Below are positions 1 through 5,765 of a stretch of DNA of 5,781 nucleotides, piece after piece. The stretch lies in assembly GCA_046760705.1 (NCBI GenBank), contig JBHIER010000239.1:1-5781 (forward strand), in the 5' to 3' direction. Position numbers and translations under genes: made by a program. This stretch comes from JBHIER01 sp046760705 [NCBI: bacterium]. GTDB lineage: Bacteria > JBHIER01 > G020348925. Positions within the stretch are counted from its first letter, which is position 1, and each line of letters starts with the position of its first letter. The notes below the pieces were generated by a model. That model saw only the letters and a list, made by a program, of their open reading frames with translations. It had not been told where the DNA came from and ran no database searches.

Positions 1-45
1 GGGATCTGCCAAAGGGTCGGTGGGACCCTCTGGAGAATTTTGTGA
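1..45 (+). CDS. 3' end of an unidentified upstream gene (partial)
   Basis: Reading from base 1 in frame 1 gives 14 codons (GICQRVGGTLWRIL) and then TGA at 43-45. The last four bases, GTGA, are shared with the GTG start of the RecJ-like gene. This stop/start overlap is common between co-translated genes, so the fragment is probably the C-terminal tail of a gene in the same operon. Too little is visible to name a product. The recJ frame is also open back to base 1, so this reading depends on GTG at 42 being the real recJ start. Confidence 0.45.
   Translation, partial: GICQRVGGTLWRIL
32..44 (+). promoter_or_regulatory. Ribosome binding site and GTG start of the RecJ-like gene
   Basis: GGAGA at 32-36 lies five bases before GTG at 42-44. 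This supports 42 as the start, although the same frame stays open to the edge of the window. The site lies inside the last codons of the preceding gene, which fits translational coupling. Confidence 0.55.
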
Positions 46-1772
46 GCGAAGTGAGTTACGTTCAACCTATGGATACGTTTTTACAGCACTGGTGGCTTCC
101 ACCTGTCCAGCCTGATGTGATCGAAACCTTCACCAGCCAGTTATCCATATCACAGCCAGTGGCCACAACTCTGGCCAACAGGAGATTGCGAAGCGTCCGA
201 GAGGCTTTGGCCTACCTTCACCCGACACTGGATCATCTTCACGATCCTCTCACTTTGCCCGATATGGACACGGCCGTCCACAGAGTTTTGAGGGCGGTGG
301 ACGGCAGGGAGCAGATCGTCGTTTACGGTCACGACGATGTGGATGGCATCACCAGCACCCTTGTCCTTCTGCAGGCAATCAGGAGCCTGAAGGGCAACGT
401 CCACTCCTACATTCCCGATCGGGTCACAGAGGGCACCGGCCTCTCATGGGGCGGTCTGAACCTTCTCGCCCAAGGCGGTGCGAAACTTGTCGTCACTGTT
501 GACTGCGGGCTTCAGGATCAGCAGGTCATCGAGAACTCCCACCGGCTCTCCACCGATGTGATCGTTGTTGACCATCATGAGGTGGGCGGCACCATCCCCA
601 GAGGGGTCCCTTTTGTCAACCCCAAGAGGAGTGATTGTTCCTATCTTTTCAGGGACTTAGCCGGGGTTGGGGTCAGTTTCAAGTTGGCCCAGGCGTTGGT
701 GCTGAGCAAAGGGAAGCCTCTGCACCGATTTTTTGACAGCGTGGGCGATCTGGTGGCCTTGGGGACTTTGGCCGATAAAACTCCCCTCGTCAACGAAAAT
801 AGAGTTTTAACGAAGTTGGGTTTAGACCTGATGAGGTCCCGGCCTCGGCCGGGCCTGGCAGCCGTTTTGGCCCTCTTCAACGAGCCCCAGTCGATCCACC
901 AGGAGTTTCTGATGAGCAAGGCGATCCCCATTCTCAGTTCCGCCAATTCGATCCAGGGCCAGAGTGTGAGTCTCGACCTTCTACAGACAGAGGACCGGGA
1001 ACAGGCTGCCCAGTTGGCCAGAGAGCTTCTGGCGGCCAGCCACCAGTGGCAGCAAGCCTTTAAGGAATCGTATCAGCGCATTTCGGAGAAGGTCAAAGGA
1101 GAGCATGCTGGTGAAGATGGGGCGATCTTGGTCATCGACGACCCGACCCCCCCAAGGGTTTTGGGAACCTGCGCTTCCAAGCTCATGAGAGAACATCATC
1201 GACCTGCTGTTGTTCTCAGCTTCTCCGATGACCGTTATTTTGGTGAGGCTCGGGGCCCAAAGGGCTGTAATCTTGTGGACCTTTTGGGCCTGTGCCGGGA
1301 TCTGTTAATCACCTTCGGAGGACACAAACAGGCGGCTGGATTCTCCCTCTTCCCAGAGCATATCGACCGTTTCAGGGAACGACTCACCGAACTGTCAAAA
1401 ACCATGTCCGTTGCTGGCCACTCCCCACACCGTCTCGATTCAGAATTGGACATCTCCTCGCTCGATCAAACCCTTCTCCGTGAACTCGATATGTTGGCCC
1501 CTTTTGGACGGGAGAACCCCAATCCCCTCTTTCTGAGTCGAGATGTGACCATCGTGCCCACCGTTGCTGAGAGGATCGAAGAGACCCATACGTGCATCGG
1601 TACAGTCAATGGGTTCCCTGTTGTCGCATCCCAACGCCTAATGGATGACTGGAGGAAGAAAGGAGACCGCCCTTCAGTCCACTGTGACATCATTTACCAA
1701 ATTTCAAGGTCGAACGGAGATGCACCTCAAATAGTATTGAGGGACGTGAGGTGTGCCGAGGCGTCCTGTTAA
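42..1772 (+). CDS. recJ: RecJ-like single-stranded-DNA exonuclease (DHH/DHHA1 family)
   Basis: This 576-residue protein has a RecJ-type layout. RecJ enzymes degrade single-stranded DNA 5' to 3' in recombination and repair in the cytoplasm, using Mn or Mg. The DHH domain covers roughly residues 85-280. Motif I is GHDDVDG (96-102), motif II VTVDCG (D154), motif III VVDHHE (D177, H178, H179) and motif IV ADKTPL (D245). The DHHA1 domain follows, with the GGHKQAAGF signature at 426-434. The C-terminal OB-like part carries APFGRENPNP at 486-495. Length matches bacterial RecJ at about 560-580 residues. Two points are unusual. Motif I has His where bacterial RecJ normally has the first Asp of DYDADG, resembling the HxDxDG form of other DHH proteins. 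The NAxGR segment expected near 300-308 is not recognisable (SANSIQGQS). I am confident of the family. Whether it is the main RecJ or a divergent paralogue is open. It overlaps the preceding gene by GTGA and ends 53 bases before trkA. Confidence 0.9.
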   Translation: MSEVSYVQPMDTFLQHWWLPPVQPDVIETFTSQLSISQPVATTLANRRLRSVREALAYLHPTLDHLHDPLTLPDMDTAVHRVLRAVDGREQIVVYGHDDVDGITSTLVLLQAIRSLKGNVHSYIPDRVTEGTGLSWGGLNLLAQGGAKLVVTVDCGLQDQQVIENSHRLSTDVIVVDHHEVGGTIPRGVPFVNPKRSDCSYLFRDLAGVGVSFKLAQALVLSKGKPLHRFFDSVGDLVALGTLADKTPLVNENRVLTKLGLDLMRSRPRPGLAAVLALFNEPQSIHQEFLMSKAIPILSSANSIQGQSVSLDLLQTEDREQAAQLARELLAASHQWQQAFKESYQRISEKVKGEHAGEDGAILVIDDPTPPRVLGTCASKLMREHHRPAVVLSFSDDRYFGEARGPKGCNLVDLLGLCRDLLITFGGHKQAAGFSLFPEHIDRFRERLTELSKTMSVAGHSPHRLDSELDISSLDQTLLRELDMLAPFGRENPNPLFLSRDVTIVPTVAERIEETHTCIGTVNGFPVVASQRLMDDWRKKGDRPSVHCDIIYQISRSNGDAPQIVLRDVRCAEASC

Positions 1773-1825
1773 GGAAGGGCCTCTGACAGGGACTCCGGCC
1801 CGTGTGAAATAAGGATACACGTACC

Positions 1826-3169
1826 ATGAGAATCATAGTCATTGGAGCCGGCGAAGTCGGATTCTATATTGCCCAGAGATTGACGGCAGAGAATCACGAT
1901 GTGATCGTCATCGAACGAGACGAGGAACGGCGGCAACTGGTCCAGAACCAGTTGGATGTTCTCACTGTGGCTGGGAACGGAGCGAGCGCTCGGATCCTCA
2001 AGGAAGCCGGTATTGAGAAGGCCGATCTGGTGATTGCTGCCACCAGCATCGATGAGGTGAACATCATCGCCTGTATGTTGGCCGCCCAATTTGGGGTGAG
2101 CAAAAAGATCGCCCGGGTTCGGAACCCGGAATATACCTCCAGTTCAGCCGTTTTGGATCCGAAGAAGTTGGGCATCGACCTGATGATCCATCCGGAAGAG
2201 GAGGCCGTAAGCGAGATCGCTCGATTGTTGAAGCGGAGCGGGGCATCCGAGATTATAGAGTTTGCAGATGGACGCATTCAACTGATCGGGCTTCGCATCG
2301 ACCGCAACGCTCCGGTGATCCATCGGTCCATGGCCGAGGTGAGCGCCAGCTTTCCAGAGCTGACCTTCAGAGCAGTGGTCATCTATCGTGGAGACCAAAC
2401 CATCATTCCGCGGGGAGAGAACCGCTTCCGTCAGGGAGACCAGATTTTTGTCATTGCAAAAAGAGAAGCGATCCCTCTGGTGGAGAAGATGGCTGGTAAA
2501 TCGGAGAACAGACTGGAGAAGGTGATGATCCTGGGTGGGGGGAGAATTGGGCGAGGAGTAGCCAATGTATTGGAGAAGGAGAAGTTGACCGTCAAATTGA
2601 TCGAGTCGGATCGGGACCGCTCAGACGAGATCGCCAATTCGCTGCCGAGGACTCTGGTGCTTCGGGGCGATGATTTGGACGTCGACCTTCTGGCCAGAGA
2701 GGGCATCGTCGATATGGACGCCCTGGTGGCTGTGACCGATGACGAAGGGATTAACGTTATCTCTTGCCTGTTGGCGAAGCATTTGAAGGTCAAGAAGACC
2801 ATCGCGCTCATACGCCGGCCCTACTACCTGCCGCTGATGCCCTCCATCGGCATCGATGCTGCGGTCAGTCCCAGAATCTCGACCGCCAGTGCCATTTTGC
2901 GCTTTGTGCGCCGGGCCAGAGTGGTCTGCGTGGCGGCATTAAAAGGCTGTGATGCCGAGGCCATGGAACTGGTGGCCATGCCGGGGTCGAAGATCGTCGG
3001 CCAACCTTTGAAACGGGTCAATTTTCCCAAGGAGGCCATCGTCGGGGCCATCATCGGCAGAGGGAAGGTGATCGTCCCCACAGGAGAGAGTATGATCAAC
3101 GCCAACGACGAGGTGGTCGTCTTCGCCAAGCCGGAGGCCATATCCCAAGTGGAGCGTTTCTTTACCTAA
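1826..3169 (+). CDS. trkA: Trk system potassium uptake regulatory protein TrkA
   Basis: TrkA is the cytoplasmic, peripheral membrane NAD(H)-binding subunit that gates the TrkH/TrkG potassium channel. This 447-residue protein has the classic duplicated RCK layout, close to the usual 450-460 residues. The first RCK_N domain (about 1-125) opens with the nucleotide-binding GAGEVG loop at 7-12, an acidic residue E30 at the end of the second strand, and GNGAS at 50-54. RCK_C follows at about 140-222. The second RCK_N starts near 232 with GGGRIG at 237-242 and acidic E260. The second RCK_C covers about 365-445. Both Rossmann glycine loops are intact. AAGGA at 1811-1815 lies 10 bases before the ATG, a slightly long but usable spacing. 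The gene follows recJ by 53 bases on the same strand with no clear terminator between them, so co-transcription is plausible. No trkH or trkG partner is present before the window ends. Confidence 0.95.
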   Translation: MRIIVIGAGEVGFYIAQRLTAENHDVIVIERDEERRQLVQNQLDVLTVAGNGASARILKEAGIEKADLVIAATSIDEVNIIACMLAAQFGVSKKIARVRNPEYTSSSAVLDPKKLGIDLMIHPEEEAVSEIARLLKRSGASEIIEFADGRIQLIGLRIDRNAPVIHRSMAEVSASFPELTFRAVVIYRGDQTIIPRGENRFRQGDQIFVIAKREAIPLVEKMAGKSENRLEKVMILGGGRIGRGVANVLEKEKLTVKLIESDRDRSDEIANSLPRTLVLRGDDLDVDLLAREGIVDMDALVAVTDDEGINVISCLLAKHLKVKKTIALIRRPYYLPLMPSIGIDAAVSPRISTASAILRFVRRARVVCVAALKGCDAEAMELVAMPGSKIVGQPLKRVNFPKEAIVGAIIGRGKVIVPTGESMINANDEVVVFAKPEAISQVERFFT

Positions 3170-3307
3170 CACTGATGTCCAGCGTAGCTTCGTCTACCTC
3201 TTAAGAGTCGAGCCCTTGAGGAAGCACCTTCGAAGCAAGAACTCAGGAGACGATTGCCAGAAAGATAGAAAAGAAGGGACGACCTGAGCGAAGATGAGCT
3301 ACAGATG

Positions 3308-3325
3308 CGCGGTATGCAAACCGCG
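3308..3325. repeat. Small hairpin (6-base-pair stem)
   Basis: CGCGGT at 3308-3313 pairs with ACCGCG at 3320-3325 across a six-base loop. It adjoins the outer arm of the larger nested inverted repeat and is probably part of the same element. Confidence 0.45.
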
Positions 3326-3447
3326 GCTACGATTGACGCAGATACCAATCGTAGGGGCCGACCTCAGTGTCGGCCCTTTGTGAGGGCGGCTCCCGGAGGA
3401 TAGATGATCCAACGGGCGGGCCCTACGGGTGGGCGGGAGTAGCCGCG
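3322..3447. repeat. Nested inverted-repeat element (REP/MITE-like)
   Basis: Outer arms CGCGGCTAC (3322-3330) and GTAGCCGCG (3439-3447) are perfect 9-base inverted copies. Inside them, CGTAGGGGCC (3350-3359) faces GGGCCCTACG (3418-3427), matching with one base offset. A third, tighter hairpin lies at 3355-3376, and another CGTAGGGG copy occurs just outside at 3486-3493. The GC-rich nested symmetry in a gene-free stretch suggests a dispersed non-autonomous repeat. That it is dispersed is inference, because only this locus is visible. Confidence 0.5.
3355..3379 (+). terminator. GC-rich hairpin followed by TTT; possible weak terminator for recJ-trkA
   Basis: GGGCCGAC (3355-3362) pairs perfectly with GTCGGCCC (3369-3376) across the loop CTCAGT, and TTT follows. 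The 8-base-pair stem is strong but the T run is short. It lies 185 bases after the trkA stop and inside the nested repeat, so it may be only a repeat core. It is the best stem downstream of trkA. Confidence 0.35.
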
Positions 3448-3610
3448 CTCTCCATAGCGATTACGATGGCTCGAGGGATTTGTTCGTAGGGGTGTAGCCG
3501 AACTTTCCAAAGTTCGCAAGGGGGGATGGGCATCATTGAGCGCGGACACCAATCGGCGGCCACTGAGGCAGGCTCGCCAGCAACTGTCTCTGGAAAGCGA
3601 AGGAACTTCT

Positions 3611-3635
3611 TCCCAACCCGTGGTGGGAGATTTTT
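3611..3635 (+). terminator. Terminator-like hairpin with T5 run
   Basis: TCCC (3611-3614) and ACC (3616-3618) pair with GGT (3622-3624) and GGGA (3625-3628), with one bulged A at 3615 and a three-base loop. GA and then TTTTT at 3631-3635 follow. A competing fold pairs CCGTGGT (3618-3624) with ACCACGG (3644-3650). The form fits an intrinsic terminator on the plus strand, but it lies about 440 bases beyond trkA, so its parent transcript is unclear. Confidence 0.4.
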
Positions 3636-3672
3636 AATCCGTGACCACGGTAGAAACAGATTAGTCAGGAAA

Positions 3673-3699
3673 GAGGTGAAAAGACATATGTTTGTTTAA
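3673..3699 (+). promoter_or_regulatory. Possible relic ribosome binding site and start of the decayed gene
   Basis: GAGGTG at 3673-3678 lies nine bases before ATG at 3688-3690, a good initiation context. The frame ends after three codons (MFV, TAA at 3697), with a further TAG at 3703. The same frame then encodes the first recognisable metallopeptidase fragment. This could be the old start codon with its signal-peptide region deleted, or a chance match. Confidence 0.3.
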
Positions 3700-3705
3700 A
3701 CTTAG

Positions 3706-4304
3706 TCTGAATGGTTGGAGAAGAGTAATGTTAGGATTGGGGACATTGTACAAGATGGAAAACCAGAGTATACCCTATCGGATTTTGAGACTGCTCTATT
3801 TTCCAGGAATAAGATTTATTTATTATTACCCAGCAACATCCCCTGACCTTGATAGAGTCTATAGGTAGTATGCACGACTATTACTGGGAGATGTCCTACG
3901 GGGCTTGCGATCTGATAGGGTGGGTGGAAATGCAGGAGAATGGAGAGCCAGTATGGTTAACATTACCACATAGTAAGTCCTTTTATTACACGGGACAGGC
4001 AAACATCTTTGCCGACGCCAAGGACGTCGCACAAGATGCAGGATTTGATGTCTCTCCCAATGACTGCACTAAGTTAGCCATAGTGTATGCTGGAAATTGG
4101 TATCGAGCGGGCCTCGCCCCGATAGCGCAGCCAGCGTATGATGCGTACAGAGTACCAGAGAGATGGACGGAGCCGGTAGATGCGGAACACGTTGATGCAA
4201 AATTCTTGCACATCGGCCCTCACTGCCACGAGTTTGCTCATCTCTTTGGTGCCAGGCATGCTGGACTTCCTATCTATCAATTGAGGCAGTTATATCTGGG
4301 GTAA
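3706..4304 (+). pseudogene. Fragment: N-terminal part of an M6-type metallopeptidase domain
   Basis: Frame 1 (3706-3846) contains EYTLSDFETALFSRN, resembling the FexLLFS segment of M6 (immune inhibitor A-type) peptidases. The sequence then moves to frame 3, where SMHDYYWEMSYG (from about 3867) matches the conserved SmrDYYxEvSYG stretch. Further on come YYTGQ, a KLAIVYAGNW segment and the zinc motif HEFAHLFGARH at 4227-4259. The longest frame begins at TTG 3849, but this is not a natural start because similarity continues upstream in another frame. The frame ends at TAA 4302-4304 soon after the zinc site, so the rest of the catalytic domain is absent. The M6-like call is from motif memory. Secreted metallopeptidase is firm, the exact family less so. 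Confidence 0.7.
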
Positions 4305-4980
4305 TCCTGTGGATTATGACCCGGATCTAATCCAAGCCGATGTGAAAAGTGTTGAGGTCCACATCTCCTACGATGAGCAGCAGCTAACACTGAATGAGCT
4401 AAAGCCCACCCAGCACAGTGAGAACCTCGAGCTGGACTACAACACGCCATCCAACGAGATCATTGCTGTGCAATTCAACCCCGGGGCAAAGATACCACCC
4501 GGGGAGGGCTCGATTCTAAATCTGAGCTTCCTGGAGAGTGGAAACCCGCGCATTACTAAAGCTGTGCTGACAGATGACGACGATGATGATGTAATCCCGG
4601 TGATCATAGACGATCCCTGGCAACCAGATGATCCCACTTCTAATTCGGCTGTGTTAACCCTTGCCGGTACCGGTGGCAATTACACGGTCGTATTAGAAAA
4701 TCCAATGGAGGTTGGAGGGGTTGAGGTTCACCTATTATCCTACAACCGAGCTCAGATGACCCTAAACTCGGAGCAGTCCACCAGCAGAAGCAATGCATTT
4801 ACGATAGCTCATAATACCCCGTCCAACCGCATAATCGCCGTGCAGTACAGCGCCAGTGGAGCGAAGACAGCGGGAGTATCATGGCCCTTAACTTTTCAGG
4901 CTCTGGAGCCCTGTCTATAACCAAGGCGGCTCTGAGCACACCGACAGGGATGGAGATTTCGGTGGACGTATCAAGCAATC
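4285..4980 (+). pseudogene. Fragment: two tandem cohesin-like domains
   Basis: Two related modules lie in tandem. The first has VEVHISYDEQQLTLN, then NTPSNEIIAVQF (4441-4476) and GEGSILNLSF. The second has VGGVEVHLLSYNRAQMTLN, then NTPSNRIIAVQY (4813-4848) and GSIMALNFSGSG. The matching positions are 372 bases (124 codons) apart. The pattern fits cohesin-type beta-sandwich domains found in multidomain surface proteins. A six-Asp run (about 4573-4590) sits at the end of the first module. The second module breaks at about 4866-4875, where frame 1 (GAKTAGVS) must change to frame 3 (GSIMALNF), consistent with one lost base. The first module lacks its usual N-terminal strands and abuts the truncated peptidase. 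Confidence 0.65.
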
Positions 4981-5260
4981 TAAACAATCCGCCTGACCCA
5001 CCCAGCAGCCCATCGCCTCAGGATGGGAAGACTGGGGTAGCCGTGAAAACAACCCTCAGTTGGAGCGGCGGCGACCCTGATGGGGACGAGGTGAGCTACG
5101 ATGTCTATTTCGGGACGAGTTCGCCTCCACCGTTGAAAAAATCCGGTCACACCACTACCTCTTACAACCCAGGGACATTGACCCAAGGCACCAGCTATCA
5201 CTGGCAAGTTGTGGCCAAAGACCCCCAGGGCGGTGACACCCTCATGTGGCACCAGCTCCG
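4981..5260 (+). pseudogene. Fragment: fibronectin type III-like domain
   Basis: In frame 3, a Pro-rich linker (NNPPDPPSSPSPQDG) leads into TTLSWSGGDPDGDEVSYDVYFGT and then SYHWQVVAKDPQGGDT. This is the familiar Fn3-type pattern of secreted bacterial proteins, with LxWxxxDPDGDxvxYdVYfG followed by YxWqVvAkD. Near 5228-5250 the frame changes to frame 1, where SGKQFTMAPP supplies the usual end strand and exit linker. Without the shift, frame 3 ends at TGA 5325-5327. Confidence 0.65.
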
Positions 5261-5412
5261 GGAAACAATTCACTATGGCTCCCCCTGTGGCCAAGAAGTT
5301 AGGACCCCAGGTGGGTGGAGTGGGTGAGCGGGTGACTCTGTGGGGAAACCGATTTGGGAGGACGCGGGGTACAAGTAAGGTCACTTTCAATAACATCCAG
5401 GTGACAAAGCTT
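5260..5412 (+). pseudogene. Fragment: truncated IPT/TIG domain
   Basis: Frame 1 reads APPVAKKLGPQVGGVGERVT and then LWGNRFGRTRGTSKVTFNNIQVTKLLS. This matches the IPT/TIG immunoglobulin-like pattern with its GxGFG-type turn and VTFNG strand. The domain stops about halfway. Within a dozen bases the frame must switch to reach the C-terminal sorting domain, so some 40 residues of the IPT fold appear to be deleted. Confidence 0.6.
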
Positions 5413-5765
5413 CTGAGCCACGAGTCCCAGAGACATACGCCTTAGAACAGAACTATCCCAATCCCTTCAATCCCAACACCACCATCCGCTATGCCATCCC
5501 AGAGGCAAGACCCAAGACACAAGACGCAAGACAAGAAACTTCTCTCGGCTCTCGTCTTTCGACTTTCGTCTCTCTGAAGATTTATAACTTGCTGGGGCAG
5601 GAGGTGAGAACTTTGGTGGATGAGCCCAAGGAACCCGGAGACGATATTGTCACTTGGGATGGTCGGGATAAATTAGGCAGGGAGGCAGCCAGTGGACTTT
5701 ACCTCTATCACCTCGAGGCTGGAAACTTTGTGGAGACTAGCCTGCTTCATAAGGCGAGATCTTAA
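5412..5765 (+). pseudogene. Fragment: FlgD-like / type IX secretion C-terminal sorting domain
   Basis: Frame 3 gives VPETYALEQNYPNPFNPNTT, then VSLKIYNLLGQEVRTLVDE and GLYLYHLEAGNFVET, ending at TAA 5763-5765. These are hallmark strings of the FlgD-Ig-like/Por-type C-terminal domain that directs or anchors secreted proteins in the FCB group. Two features are unusual. About 21 residues are inserted between the AIPE and VSLKIYN segments, encoded by the heptamer array. The last residues (SLLHKARS) differ from the usual RKMLLIR-like final strand. As the tail of a broken gene it is probably not expressed as part of a useful protein. Confidence 0.8.
5505..5570. repeat. Inverted array of degenerate heptamers inside the sorting domain
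   Basis: The left arm has four 7-base units on the plus strand: GACCCAA, GACACAA, GACGCAA and GACAAGA (5509-5536). The right arm has four units on the minus strand, read from 5570 inward: GACGAAA, GTCGAAA, GACGAGA and GCCGAGA (down to 5543). The arms are 28 bases each and a six-base spacer separates them. Paired unit by unit, 19 of 28 positions agree. A partial further copy of the left unit (GCAAGAC) begins at 5505. The array accounts for the in-frame 63-base insertion (5505-5567). Confidence 0.7.

Larger units (their letters stand above)
3170..3687. other. Non-coding, repeat-rich intergenic region
   Basis: About 520 bases separate trkA from the decayed secreted-protein gene. Short open frames on the minus strand have no recognisable domain, and at least one (about 3364-3552) simply reads through the GC-rich repeat, so I do not call genes. 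The first part (3176-3300) has only short palindromes, such as CTCTTAAGAG at 3198-3207. The middle (3308-3447) is a nest of hairpins annotated separately. The end contains a terminator-like hairpin and then AT-rich DNA. I see no tRNA or other RNA gene. Confidence 0.7.
3688..5765 (+). pseudogene. Decayed gene for a large secreted M6-like metallopeptidase with cohesin, Fn3, IPT and C-terminal sorting domains
   Basis: Domains appear in a sensible order on one strand but in changing frames: frame 1 at about 3706-3812, frame 3 at about 3813-4284, frame 1 at 4285-4865, frame 3 at 4866-5228, frame 1 at about 5230-5410, and frame 3 to the TAA at 5763-5765. That is five shifts. Large parts are missing: the signal peptide and N-terminal region, the peptidase downstream of its zinc motif, and most of the IPT domain. 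The intact protein would probably have been exported to the cell surface or medium by a type IX-like route. The neighbouring recJ and trkA frames are clean over 3 kb, so poor sequencing is not the simplest explanation, though it is not excluded. The 5' part is AT-rich compared with the flanking DNA. No frame from the region could yield the full multidomain protein. Confidence 0.85.

Noticed and set aside
1777-1801. GGGCC/GGCCC inverted repeat between recJ and trkA as a terminator
   Set aside because: The stem is only five base pairs with a 15-base loop and no T run follows, so it does not support a transcript end there.
2764-2952. Plus-strand open frame inside trkA in another frame
   Set aside because: It lies wholly within the well-supported second RCK domain of trkA and has no recognisable product.
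3166-3348. Minus-strand open frame of 60 codons overlapping the trkA stop
   Set aside because: No domain that I recognise, Ser/Arg-rich, overlaps the end of a firm gene on the other strand and has no clear ribosome binding site.
3364-3552. Minus-strand open frame of 62 codons in the intergenic region
   Set aside because: It reads through the GC-rich inverted repeats, has no recognisable domain and has low-complexity Pro/Arg/Gly composition typical of translated repeats.
5209-5445. Separate gene starting at ATG 5209
   Set aside because: Its first 15 or so codons are out of frame with the Fn3 domain they overlap. Only the later part is meaningful, as the IPT fragment of the pseudogene.
5505-5570. 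CRISPR array
   Set aside because: The units are 7 bases, contiguous and inverted about a centre. There are no 20-40 base direct repeats with unique spacers.
3688-5765. Programmed ribosomal frameshifting to explain the alternating frames
   Set aside because: Five shifts would be needed, no heptameric slippery site was seen at the shift points I inspected, and several shifts coincide with missing domain sequence, which indicates decay.
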